From an uncultured Isosphaeraceae bacterium (lineage in GTDB: Bacteria; Planctomycetota; Planctomycetia; Isosphaerales; Isosphaeraceae): DNA of 64,000 bases. The notes beneath the pieces are model-generated. The model saw only the letters and a program-made list of their open reading frames with translations, was not told where the DNA came from and searched no databases. Shown in pieces: positions 17,135-26,108 of the stretch; positions within the stretch are counted from its first letter, which is position 1, and the number at the start of each line of letters is the position of its first letter. The stretch spans positions 186,001 through 250,000 of the forward strand of contig CAMFLR010000012.1 in NCBI GenBank assembly GCA_945957605.1, read 5' to 3'. A program made the position numbers and the translations under genes.

Positions 17135-18643
17135 TTATTTGCCGCGTGCGGGAGGCTGGGAGCCGGTGACGAAGCTGTTCAAACTGCGGCGATAATGCCA
17201 GGTCTGCCGCTCGGTGCCGAGTGTTTTGGTACGCGCGGTCCAGGCGTCTTCAACCTTCTTGAGCGCTTCCGCAGCGGGCTGACCATTGAACGCGGCGAGT
17301 CGTCCGGTGGTGAGGTCGGCCAGGTAGCCATCGGCTTCAGGGATGCGCAGGCCGACTACGACGCGAACCGCATTGATCGAACGCGAGACCGCATCGGCCC
17401 AGGGGCGGGCATCGACGCCGCTTGCCGCTCGGGGATTTGTGAACCCCTGGCCAAGCTGCGCGTTGCGGGTGGCGAGCATCGGGAATGCCGCTTCGGAACG
17501 GAGGCGATTCGTGATATCTGGCCCGGCGTAATATTGGATGAAGTCGATCGCCGCATCGCGATTCGCGGACTTGCTCGCGACGCCAACCAGCCAGCCGCCG
17601 CCGTGCGGCAAGTAAGCTGGCACGAAGGGACGAGAGACAGTCTCCCAGTTTTTGCGATCGGGATTATAAATTCGCAATGAGCCGGGCAGGGGACTCGTGC
17701 CGACGGGCTTTCCTTCGCTCCACTTCGTCAGCATCTCAGCGCGGTCGATGAGGAGCGGAACGGCGCCGGTGCGAAAGGCTTCACGCGCGGCGGCCGCGTC
17801 AAACTTCTTCGCCTCGGGCGGACCGAATTTCGCGAGCGCAACGATCGTGTCGAGCGCCTCGACGAACGGCGGTGTGGCGATTCGCGGTTCCATCCGATCG
17901 GAGAAAAGGAACGAATACTGGTCGCGGTGCTGCCCGAGCGCAGCGGCGCGACTGAGAACGATTGTGTTGGCGATCCCTTCGGTATCTGCTCCCCAGGCGA
18001 GCGCGATTCCCGCTTTTGGCTTGCCGGTGCGTTCCCAGTCTCGGTTGTGGAAGAATTTCGCGAGTGCGTCGAGCTCTTCCCACGTCTTGGGCGGTTCGAG
18101 CGTGATGCCAGCCGCCTTCGCTTCGGCCTGGTTCGTGGCGTTTTCGAACGCGTCGCGGCGGTAAGCGAGCACAAGGCAGGAACCGCCGAGCGGCAGCGCC
18201 TGAATTTCCTTGCCGTATTTCGCAACCTGGTCGCGATAGGCAGGTGCGATGTCGCGGAAGTTGAAGGCGTCGGGTGCTTCAGACGAGGCCGATTCGCCGG
18301 GTTTTTCCGTCGGCGCGGGTGGGAGGAACTTTGACTCGGGTAGTGAAACGATGGCAGACCGGTCGATGAACCCGCCGAGCTCCTCGCCGGGGAAGACGAG
18401 GACATCGAGTCCATCAACCTCGGCGGCCTTCGCCTCGCGGAACTCAACTTCCGCACCCGACGAGGCCGACCACTCTCCCTGTTGCGACCGAAGCGCGGGG
18501 ATCAGTTCGTTCGCGCCGATCACGCCGACGACGAGTTTTTTGCCTTTGAACGGCGGTTCGGCAGGCCGGTCCGCCGCGCGCTCCTTTTCGCCGCAGCCGA
18601 CCAGTGCCAATGCGAGAACTGCCCAGACTCGTGCTCTCAACAT
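17135..18643 (-). CDS. Extracellular solute-binding lipoprotein (ABC-type, sugar-binding fold)
   Basis: 502 residues. The N-terminus LRARVWAVLALALVGCGEK is a lipoprotein signal with lipobox LVGC. The mature part has the two-lobe periplasmic-binding pattern: LVVGVIGANELIPALRSQ at the start, IQALPLGGSCLVLAYRRDAF, PKTWEELDALAKFFHN and AIDFIQYYAGPDITNRL. These are typical of family 1 sugar-binding proteins. No ABC permease or ATPase gene is in the window, so it is an orphan. It heads the leftward operon with the gene at 16517, the esterase and the HAD phosphatase. Ligand unknown. Confidence 0.82.
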   Translation of the reverse strand: MLRARVWAVLALALVGCGEKERAADRPAEPPFKGKKLVVGVIGANELIPALRSQQGEWSASSGAEVEFREAKAAEVDGLDVLVFPGEELGGFIDRSAIVSLPESKFLPPAPTEKPGESASSEAPDAFNFRDIAPAYRDQVAKYGKEIQALPLGGSCLVLAYRRDAFENATNQAEAKAAGITLEPPKTWEELDALAKFFHNRDWERTGKPKAGIALAWGADTEGIANTIVLSRAAALGQHRDQYSFLFSDRMEPRIATPPFVEALDTIVALAKFGPPEAKKFDAAAAREAFRTGAVPLLIDRAEMLTKWSEGKPVGTSPLPGSLRIYNPDRKNWETVSRPFVPAYLPHGGGWLVGVASKSANRDAAIDFIQYYAGPDITNRLRSEAAFPMLATRNAQLGQGFTNPRAASGVDARPWADAVSRSINAVRVVVGLRIPEADGYLADLTTGRLAAFNGQPAAEALKKVEDAWTARTKTLGTERQTWHYRRSLNSFVTGSQPPARGK

Positions 18644-18784
18644 CTCCGCCGCAGCCTCTCTAACCTTGCGCGTTCTCAGGCCATGATTGCCCTAACGGCC
18701 GAAAAATCGGCCGGAGTCCATCCTACGTTAGACGCGCGGCGGTGGTCAAAGGGAAGCGAGAGGAAGGGGATGGCGCAAAACAGT

Positions 18785-18822
18785 GCGGAGCGAACCAACC
18801 CGTGAAGGTTTGTTCGCTCCGC
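18785..18822 (-). terminator. Hairpin terminator after the 18851 gene
   Basis: An 11-bp perfect stem, GCGGAGCGAAC/GTTCGCTCCGC, with an inner AACC/GGTT pairing. On the minus strand it is followed by a short TTTT. It lies about 30 bp beyond the stop of the 18851-19534 gene. Confidence 0.55.
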
Positions 18823-18850
18823 TGGTGCCGCATCAGAGGTGCATCAAGGC

Positions 18851-19534
18851 TTAGACGTCGATTCCCAGGCGATAACGCAGCTCGTCGAACTGCTCGCGGT
18901 AGACGTCGTCGGTCGAGTGAAGGTGTTCGGCTTCGGAGATGAATTTCAGGGTGTCGTCGCGTCGGAGGCCGAAGTCCTTCAGCACCATCTCGAACGGCGT
19001 GAGGTCGTGAGCGTAGACGAACAGCAGCTTGTGCTCGTCGAACTGCACTTCCATCGGTCCATTCGGATTGAGCGCTGCCAGGCCGGTGCAGCCGTCATTC
19101 AAGAGCAGCGACTCATAGTCGTAGAGCGTGCTCTTGAGGATTACGGTATCGATGTGCTCGCGGTACATATCCGAATGCGCGCCGGGCTCGCTTTCGTGCG
19201 ACGACTCCATCACGACGTCGACCTCTTCTCCAAGCGGAGAAAGAAGTTCCATCAAAACGTCGAAGAGCCTTTCGGACGAAACCGAAGCGGCAAGCACGGG
19301 CATTGTGCTGCCGGTTTCCGGGTCGCGATAAACGTCGCGGCGATAGCCTTCGCGCGGAATGACCTCGAGTCCGTAGGAGGGACGAACCGCATCGGTCAGG
19401 TTGAAATTTCCATATCTGCCGACGCGAAGATGAGCATCCAGTTGCTCTTGGTTCAGATCGTCAAAACTTGTTCGAGGCATACGACTCGTGTTGGTGCGCA
19501 GCACCCGCTCGAGGAAGCGTTGAAACAAACTCAT
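18851..19534 (-). CDS. Conserved-looking hypothetical protein
   Basis: 227 residues, acidic and soluble, with no signal peptide. The first 20 residues are basic (RFLERVLRTNTSR). The rest reads as one compact alpha/beta domain with segments such as RLFDVLMELLSPLGEEVDVV, ILKSTLYDYESLLLNDGCTG and KLLFVYAHDLTPFEMVLKDFG. I do not recognise the family. It is a single gene with its own likely terminator at 18785-18822; the upstream side is the gene-poor, decayed region at 19.5-20.8 kb. Confidence 0.7.
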   Translation of the reverse strand: MSLFQRFLERVLRTNTSRMPRTSFDDLNQEQLDAHLRVGRYGNFNLTDAVRPSYGLEVIPREGYRRDVYRDPETGSTMPVLAASVSSERLFDVLMELLSPLGEEVDVVMESSHESEPGAHSDMYREHIDTVILKSTLYDYESLLLNDGCTGLAALNPNGPMEVQFDEHKLLFVYAHDLTPFEMVLKDFGLRRDDTLKFISEAEHLHSTDDVYREQFDELRYRLGIDV

Positions 19535-19909
19535 GGGAAAGCGACCCCTCTCCTACCGCGACGATTCAGATGGGATTATTTCGATGGAACCTCGGCCACC
19601 GCGTCGGACGGCGTCAAAGTGCGCGTTCACACCTTAAAGGTGCGAAAACGCCTTCAACCCGAGCCATCCCAAGGACCCGTCCGACACCGCGCCCGCAGGG
19701 GCCTTAAAACCCACCTCGGGGACGGTCGCCTTTCCGTTGGCACCGCTTCAATGCCGCTCTTCTCAGAATATAACATGCCTATCGGAGAAAACCCGCTCAA
19801 GTGCCAAATCGAAGTAAAGTGAAATGTAAGAGCGGACCGATGGGTATGAGAACGAAGAGCTACAATCCTTTGTATGTCGTTTTGGCCCGGCCAAGTTGCT
19901 TGAGACCCG

Positions 19910-20701
19910 CTAAACGCAACTGTCGTGCCCAACGCTTTTGTCATCGTTCAAAATCAGTCGCTCGGTCTTACCCCGCTTGGACTTGAGTTTTTCTCTCCGA
20001 ATTCTCGAGCTGCGTTGAATCGTGGTCGCGCCTGCTCCATCGTACACCGCTTTGTAGATTCGATCCAAAGCCGCTTGAGAAAACTTTACCATTTTTGGCC
20101 TCTGATTCTTGGAATCAACATTTCGCGTCGCGCATCCGGCGCAGAACGCGACGCCGCGCTTGCTTAGCGAGACAACCACACCAAATCCGTCGGCGATATT
20201 CTCATCGAAAGAGATGGCGGGGATGATCGGCTCGAATCTGCCCCGTCATGAACGTAGAGCAGATTTAGCTGTTGCGTTGGTCGAAATTTGGAACGCTTCT
20301 GTAAACATCCGGGTTTGCGTGATCGGCATTCACTTCATAAAACGCCGATGCCTCGTCTTTCGATGAAGAAGCCAGGAAAGAAGCCGCGCAAGATCGCGCG
20401 TGATCGAATGCGCCTCGATCAAAGGAAAAACGCCTGAGACGTCCCGAGGGAGTTTAGAGGCATACCACTTCTGACTGCGTATCGATTGGAAGGAAAAAGC
20501 AAAATATCCTGGTTCGACCGAATTGACGCTGGATCCGAAGAGATGCGACTTAATGGGTTCTGATTCGCAAACCGTTTAATAGTAAAATGTTAAGGAGAAT
20601 CTTGCCTCGATCGTTCGGCCAAGTTTTTGACAGAGTTCAATCAAACACCTTGAAATGGCATGGTCTGACTCAATTCGCGTGCGACGAGACTGCGCGTGAC
20701 G
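19910..20701 (-). pseudogene. Decayed gene of unknown function
   Basis: The minus strand here gives a coherent protein-like reading only if stops and frames are bridged. From the 5' side: one frame reads CLIELCQKLGRTIEARF, meets a stop (about 20575), and continues FGSSVNSVEPGYFAFSFQSI and KLPRDVSGVFPLIEAHSITR. It then shifts to DEASAFYEVNADHANPDVYR, and later shifts again to FEPIIPAISFDENIADGFGV, RVGVAFCAGCATR-like sequence (actual SKRGVAFCAGCATR) and FSQAALDRIYKAVYDGAG, stopping at 19910. At least one stop and two or three frameshifts argue for decay rather than one sequencing error. I do not recognise the family. Boundaries are approximate. Confidence 0.5.
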
Positions 20702-20857
20702 TTAAGATAAACCCGTTTCGTTATTCACACATCGTCGCGGTTTACCCGCTCAAATTCCTTCGTTTCCCGCGCTATTTTTGTTAAAACGGCACTCCGCGCT
20801 GCGTTTCCGAGCCCGAGCAGCCGCCGATTCGACCATTTCGATGAAGGATGCATTTCC

Positions 20858-22162
20858 ATGCTGGATCTGAAGTTCGTACTCGACAACATCGAACTGGTCG
20901 AAGCCAATTGCCGGAATCGAAACGTCTCGTCGCATGTGATCGAGAACATTCAGGCGATCCGCGAAACTGCCGAGCGCCGCAAAGCCGTGCTCCAAGCGGT
21001 CGAGGAAACCCGCCGCAAGCAAAACGAAATCGCCCAGGCGACCGGCCGTGAGAAAGATCCAGCCAAGCGCAACGAGTTTGTCGAGGAAGGGAAGCGCCTC
21101 AAGCAAGGAATGTCGGCTCAGGAAGAAGAACTGAAGGCATTCGATGCCCAGCTCAAGGAACAACTCGGCACGCTTCCCAACCTCACGCACCCCGATGCAC
21201 CGATCGCTCCGACCGAGGATGGCAGCATCGAACTGCGTCGCGTCGGCACTCCGCGCAAGTTTGATTTCAAGCCGAAGGATCACGTCGAGATTGGCAAATC
21301 ACTCGATTTGATCGATTTTGGAGGCGGTGCCAAGGTTTCCGGCACGGGCTTCTATTTCCTGAAAAACGACGCGGTGCTACTCGACCTCGCGCTTCAACAG
21401 TTCGCGATGAGCAAGCTGGTGAAGTACGGCTTCACACCGATCGTCACGCCCGACCTGGCGCGGGTGTCGATCCTCGAAGGGATCGGCTTCAACCCGCGAG
21501 GCGCGGAGACGCAGGTCTACTCGGTCGAGAACACCGACCTTTGCCTGATCGGTACGGCCGAGATCACGCTCGGTGGCATGCATGCCGATGAGATCATCGA
21601 CGAAGCCAAGCTGCCGATGAAGTATGTCGGCCTGTCGCACTGCTTCCGCACCGAGGCGGGAGCCGCCGGCCGCGCGAGTCGAGGCTTGTATCGCGTTCAC
21701 CAATTCACGAAGGTTGAAATGTTCGCCTTCACGCAGGGGACGCTCGAAGCCTCGGGGGCGATGCACCAGGAAATCCTCAAGATCGAGGAAGAGATTTTCA
21801 GCGAGCTGGGGATACCTTATCTCGTGCTCGATATCTGCTCGGGCGACCTCGGCGGCCCGGCGTATCGCAAGTTCGACCTTGAAGCCTGGATGCCGGGTCG
21901 CGGCGAGGCCGGTGAATACGGTGAGGTGACGAGTACGTCGGACTGCACCGACTACCAGGCGCGGCGGCTCAATATCCGCTATAAACCCAGCGGTCAGAAG
22001 GGAACGAAGTTTGTGCATACGCTCAACGGTACGGCCGTGGCGCTGAGCCGGGCGATCATTGCGATCCTCGAGAATTACCAGCGGGCCGATGGTTTGGTGG
22101 ACGTTCCCGAGGTGCTCAAACCTTACCTGGGCAAGGATGTGATTGGGTCTCTTGCGCATTGA
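20858..22162 (+). CDS. serS: Seryl-tRNA synthetase
   Basis: 434 residues, full length for bacterial SerRS. The N-terminal tRNA-binding long coiled-coil arm spans about residues 30-110 (RKAVLQAVEETRRKQNEIAQ). The class II catalytic core follows: motif 2 as LSHCFRTEAGAAGRASRGLYRVHQF, serine/ATP-pocket residues in GTAEITLGG and ICSGDLGGPAYRKFDLEAWM, and motif 3 as NGTAVALSRAIIAILENYQ. It charges tRNA-Ser (and tRNA-Sec) with serine in the cytoplasm. It is a single gene upstream of mgtE; a strong hairpin between them suggests separate transcripts. No T-box leader is visible upstream. Confidence 0.97.
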   Translation: MLDLKFVLDNIELVEANCRNRNVSSHVIENIQAIRETAERRKAVLQAVEETRRKQNEIAQATGREKDPAKRNEFVEEGKRLKQGMSAQEEELKAFDAQLKEQLGTLPNLTHPDAPIAPTEDGSIELRRVGTPRKFDFKPKDHVEIGKSLDLIDFGGGAKVSGTGFYFLKNDAVLLDLALQQFAMSKLVKYGFTPIVTPDLARVSILEGIGFNPRGAETQVYSVENTDLCLIGTAEITLGGMHADEIIDEAKLPMKYVGLSHCFRTEAGAAGRASRGLYRVHQFTKVEMFAFTQGTLEASGAMHQEILKIEEEIFSELGIPYLVLDICSGDLGGPAYRKFDLEAWMPGRGEAGEYGEVTSTSDCTDYQARRLNIRYKPSGQKGTKFVHTLNGTAVALSRAIIAILENYQRADGLVDVPEVLKPYLGKDVIGSLAH

Positions 22163-22238
22163 TGCGCGAACCTGTCCGATAAAAACGGAATCAGGCCTCT
22201 TGCCGCCGGGCGAGTTGGCCCGAAGATGGATAGAACAG

Positions 22239-22274
22239 GATCGCGGGCCAACCAAAGACGATTGGCCCGCGATC
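22239..22274 (+). terminator. Strong hairpin between serS and mgtE
   Basis: A perfect 13-bp stem, GATCGCGGGCCAA/TTGGCCCGCGATC, with a 10-nt loop, followed by AACTTTTCTCTC. It lies 77 bp after the serS stop and 60 bp before the mgtE start. It is most simply a terminator for serS; it could also act in the mgtE leader. Confidence 0.65.
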
Positions 22275-22333
22275 AACTTTTCTCTCGTGCCGCCCTTCGG
22301 CAATTTCACCTTCTCAAAAACGGAGAATGGCTC

Positions 22334-23707
22334 ATGCTGCGAAACCCGCTGCTCGTGCCCGACCTCCGGGAATTGCTCCAGGCGGGCGAGACCGAAGGTC
22401 TGAGGGATTTTTTCGGCGACCAGCACCCTGCACACGTCGCCGAGATGATCGAAGATATGGAAGAGGCTGAGGGCGATTCGATCCTCGCCCTTCTGCCTGA
22501 CCGCTTGCAAGCCGAGGTCATGAGCTATGTCGATCACAACCGCCAGGTGCGGGTGGTCGAAGCGATGACCCCGGTTCAGGCCGCCGGGCTCTTTCATTTC
22601 ATGTCGCACGACGACCGTGCCGACCTCGTCAACCGCCTTGATGAAGACCGTGTCGATCAGATCCTCCGCAACCTCGCCCAGACCGAGCGCGAGGACATCC
22701 GCCGCCTCGCCAGCTATGAAGAAGGCACGGCGGGCGCGGTGATGACAACCGACTACGCCACGCTGACTCCCGGTATTACCGTGCGCGAGGCGCTCACCCG
22801 CCTTCGCCACGAAGCCCCCGACCGTGAGACGATCGACTACAGCTTCGTGATCGACCCGCACCACAAGCTCGAAGGGATCGTGCCGCTCAAGCGGCTGATC
22901 ATGGCGAGTCCGCGATCATTGATCGAAGAGATCATGCAGCGCGACATGATCGTCGGCCGTGTCGACGAAGATCAGGAAGCCGTCGCGCGCAAAATCGACA
23001 AGTACGACCTTTTCGCGATTCCCGTGCTCGACGCGAATGACGTGCTCGTCGGCATCGTCACGCACGACGACGCGATGGATATTTTGCGCCGTGAACAGAC
23101 CGAAGACATCCTCAAATTCGGCGGTGTCTCTGCCGACCCCGAGGCAGATAACGCACCTTACTGGCAGAGCGGAATCGTGGGTGTGGTGCGGCGCCGCCTG
23201 CCGTGGCTGATGATGCTGCTGCTCGCCGAGAATTTTACGTACCCCGTGCTCCGCTACTTCCAGTGGGTTGGCGACAAGGTTAAAGATATCGACCTATTTA
23301 TTCCATTGCTGATTGGCACTGGCGGAAACGCGGGCAGCCAGACGGTCGGTACGATTATTCGTGGACTTTCGCTCAACGAAATCGAGCGCGGCGATACCTG
23401 GAAGGTGCTGCTTCGCGAGTGCCTGACAGGACTGTGTCTTGGCCTGATGCTCGGGTCGATCGGCCTTTTTTACGCTCATTTCTGGCGCGGGCAACCGTGG
23501 CCACTGGCAGAATTGGTCGGTATCACGATCCTTTGCATCTGCGTCTGGGCGAACACCATTGGCGCGCTTGTGCCCTTGGTCGCCAAACGACTAGGAATCG
23601 ACCCCGCCGTGATTTCGGCGCCGTTCATCACGACGCTCGTCGATGCGACGGGTCTGGTGATCTACTTCGAAGTTGCGATCATCATTTTCCACCCGAGCTC
23701 GCATTAA
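22334..23707 (+). CDS. mgtE: MgtE-family magnesium transporter
   Basis: 457 residues from ATG 22334, preferred because GGAG lies eight bases upstream. The order of domains is canonical: a soluble N domain (DFFGDQHPAHVAEMIEDM), a CBS-domain pair (AVMTTDYATLTPGITVREAL; EEIMQRDMIVGRVDEDQEAV) and a C-terminal membrane domain of five helices with the pore motif GTGGNAGSQTVGTIIRGL. The N and CBS domains normally sense cytoplasmic Mg2+ and gate the channel. Full family length. Single gene downstream of serS with a terminator-like hairpin between. Confidence 0.95.
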   Translation: MLRNPLLVPDLRELLQAGETEGLRDFFGDQHPAHVAEMIEDMEEAEGDSILALLPDRLQAEVMSYVDHNRQVRVVEAMTPVQAAGLFHFMSHDDRADLVNRLDEDRVDQILRNLAQTEREDIRRLASYEEGTAGAVMTTDYATLTPGITVREALTRLRHEAPDRETIDYSFVIDPHHKLEGIVPLKRLIMASPRSLIEEIMQRDMIVGRVDEDQEAVARKIDKYDLFAIPVLDANDVLVGIVTHDDAMDILRREQTEDILKFGGVSADPEADNAPYWQSGIVGVVRRRLPWLMMLLLAENFTYPVLRYFQWVGDKVKDIDLFIPLLIGTGGNAGSQTVGTIIRGLSLNEIERGDTWKVLLRECLTGLCLGLMLGSIGLFYAHFWRGQPWPLAELVGITILCICVWANTIGALVPLVAKRLGIDPAVISAPFITTLVDATGLVIYFEVAIIIFHPSSH

Positions 23708-23749
23708 GAACGCGGGTAACCTGACCAAATCGAACGTCGCCGCGTCTCA

Positions 23750-25747
23750 TCACGGTCTGAGACGTTTGGCGACGAAATCCCAAATGTCCTTCGCGGCATC
23801 ATCCGCGGGATGCCCGGGGAATTTGACGTGGCACTCCGCGCCGCTTGCGCGCGCCAACTTTTGAAACCCAAGCGCCCAAGCGGGCGAATGCACGTCGAAG
23901 TTGTTCTGCTCGACGTTTTCGGGCTTGGTGAGCGGCCATTCGTTCTCGAAGAACATCGGCGCGGCGCCCTTGTGCAGCAGATAATCCGGCGACCATTTCT
24001 GAAGAATCGGTAGCAGCACGTCGCGCCGTTTCAGCGATTCCTCGAACGAGCAACCCAGCGCGGGAGAGCCCCACTTCACGCCAGGGACCCATTCTTGCAT
24101 GTGCATAGGATCAAACGTCGGCTGGCAGCGGTAGGCGGCCACGCAAGTCACCAGCGACGACTCGTGCTCGACGGGATCGTTCGACGATGAGTTGGCCCAG
24201 TCGCGCGAGCAGCCCACAAAGAGCGCCGGCTGCGCCCCTTGCGACCCGCCGCCGGTGGCGAGTCGTTTGGGATCAAGGTTCCACTTCGACGCGTTGTGCC
24301 GCACGAATTGCACGGCGCGGACGGCGTCGCTCTGCACGTAGGAGGCAGGCACTTTTTCGCCTGCCGCCGTTGCATCGTCCATGGTGCGCGTTTGCACGGC
24401 GATGACAGCAATGCCGCGAGGCAAGAAGAACCCGAGGTTCGCCGGATGCTTGGCCGGCTTCCAGATTCCTCCGTACCAGAGAAGCGCGGGGTAGGGGGCC
24501 TCGCCCTTGGTGGGAAGATAAATATCGATAAGCTGATGCGGGTGCGGTCCGAACGAAACGTCGGCGTGACTGGGCTTGGGTCCAGTTGCCGCCGACTTTT
24601 TGGCGAAAGCTTTCATCGCCGCGGACCGGAACGTTCCTTCGATCTTGTTCCCTTCTTCGCTGCGCCAGCCGGCGTTTTGAACCATGAAGACAGTGATGAG
24701 CCCCGTTTTGGGATCGACCGTCATGTTGGTGCTATAAGCGCCGCCGTGGCCGTAGCTCCCGCCGCCCGTGCTGAAGCCGAATCCGTAAGGAGTGTCAACC
24801 GAGGAGGCAGTCTGCTTGCTGGTCATCTGCTTGACCGACGCTTCAGAAAGGATGCGCTTGCCGTTGAAGACGCCGCCGTTGAGCAGCATCTGGCAGAACT
24901 TCGTGCAATCCTCGGCGGTGGAAAAGAGGCCGCCCGCCGGCATCGGGAAACGGTTGGCGTGGTCGTTGAGCGGATATCGCAACTGCCCCACGTTCGTCTC
25001 TTCGATATCCGACTTATCCTGGTTCGCCTTGTACGATTTCGCGATCCGCGCAATTTGCTCCTCGGTGGGCCAGAAGGTCGTGTCCTTCATCCCCAGCGGT
25101 TGGAAAAGGCGCTTGTCGAGGAAGTCCTCGTAGCTCATACCGCTCACGACTTCGATAATGCGGCCGGCCGTGTTGATCCCCGCGTTCGAGTACTGATACT
25201 TCGTGTCGGGCTCGAATTCGAGTCGCAGCTTCGCATAGCTCGCCACGCGCTCGGACAGCGGATTTTGATCGAGCGTGGGTCGCTCCATCGGCGATGCGAA
25301 CGGCAAGCCGCTCGTGTGGCTGAGGACGTTACGGATCGTGATCGGGTGCTTGGGCGCGTGGGGATTTCCACCCTTCTCAGCGACCATCTGACCCTTGAAC
25401 TCGGGCAGGTATTTCTCGACCGGATCGTCGACGTTGACCTTCCCCTCGTCGACAAGAATCATGAACGCTGCGCCCGTGATCGGCTTGCTCATCGACGCGA
25501 TCCAGAACAGGTCGTCCGCCTTCATCGACTTCTTCGCGGCGACGTCGGCGTAGCCAACGGTCGTGACGTCCAGCACCTTGTCTTTATCCGCGACAATCGT
25601 GACCGCGCCGGCGAGGATGTGCCTATCCACGAACGGCTGCAATACCGTTGCGAACGCATCCATGGCACGGGCGGGGGATCCCATCGCGAGCGTAATCGCG
25701 AAGACAAAGCATGCGGCGTGAACGCATACGAAACGGATCGATTTCAT
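23750..25747 (-). CDS. Secreted two-domain hydrolase: class C-like serine hydrolase fused to alpha/beta-hydrolase
   Basis: 665 residues; the ATG has GGAAGG six bases upstream. A signal peptide (ACFVFAITLAMGSPARA) leads into a beta-lactamase-like domain (about residues 30-400) with SMSK, YSNAG and YGHGGAYST. From about residue 415 there is a second alpha/beta-hydrolase domain starting HPHQLIDIYLPTKGEAPYPA, with an oxyanion-type WYGGIWKP and the nucleophile motif GGSQGAQ. Acid and His candidates lie further on (DVHSPAW; HVKFPGHPADD). Both active sites look intact. The first half is paralogous to the 1663-2847 protein. Two different esterase or peptidase activities on one secreted chain are likely; substrates unknown. 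Confidence 0.85.
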   Translation of the reverse strand: MKSIRFVCVHAACFVFAITLAMGSPARAMDAFATVLQPFVDRHILAGAVTIVADKDKVLDVTTVGYADVAAKKSMKADDLFWIASMSKPITGAAFMILVDEGKVNVDDPVEKYLPEFKGQMVAEKGGNPHAPKHPITIRNVLSHTSGLPFASPMERPTLDQNPLSERVASYAKLRLEFEPDTKYQYSNAGINTAGRIIEVVSGMSYEDFLDKRLFQPLGMKDTTFWPTEEQIARIAKSYKANQDKSDIEETNVGQLRYPLNDHANRFPMPAGGLFSTAEDCTKFCQMLLNGGVFNGKRILSEASVKQMTSKQTASSVDTPYGFGFSTGGGSYGHGGAYSTNMTVDPKTGLITVFMVQNAGWRSEEGNKIEGTFRSAAMKAFAKKSAATGPKPSHADVSFGPHPHQLIDIYLPTKGEAPYPALLWYGGIWKPAKHPANLGFFLPRGIAVIAVQTRTMDDATAAGEKVPASYVQSDAVRAVQFVRHNASKWNLDPKRLATGGGSQGAQPALFVGCSRDWANSSSNDPVEHESSLVTCVAAYRCQPTFDPMHMQEWVPGVKWGSPALGCSFEESLKRRDVLLPILQKWSPDYLLHKGAAPMFFENEWPLTKPENVEQNNFDVHSPAWALGFQKLARASGAECHVKFPGHPADDAAKDIWDFVAKRLRP

Positions 25748-26108
25748 GGATGCCTTCCCTCGAAAACGGTGGTGCGTTGTTAGTGAACGCTTACGTTTGT
25801 TAAAGCTTGGGTGACCGGCCGGCTATTGTACGTTTCTTCCCCGCCCCCGTCTCGGACGCTCCGGGTTTCTGTGAATTTGTACAGGTAACGCGTGCTTTTA
25901 TCCAACGATACCGTTCGTTTTGGAGCCGTTTGCGAAACTCGTTTCCGGCCGCTTGAGGCTGGCTGCGGCGCGTCGGCTGATTTCTCCTGTCACATTCCCC
26001 ACTCCATCAACTAAGATGAATGGTGCGTCCCGCGCGAGGCAGGGATTTGTGACGAGCCATGCGCATCGACGACGCTTGCCCATTCCGTAAAGTCGGGGGC
26101 TCATTTCC
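25748..26108. other. 361-bp gap between divergent genes
   Basis: No convincing gene on either strand. It must hold the promoters for the leftward fusion hydrolase and the rightward DUF1559 gene, but I see no clear -35/-10 pair or hairpin. Confidence 0.4.

Noticed and set aside
20702..20857. T-box leader or riboswitch before serS
   Set aside because: No conserved T-box bulge sequence or hairpin set could be found; the region is short and unstructured.
22163..22333. Magnesium-sensing leader before mgtE
   Set aside because: One strong hairpin is present, but it fits a serS terminator and no M-box-like set of helices is visible.
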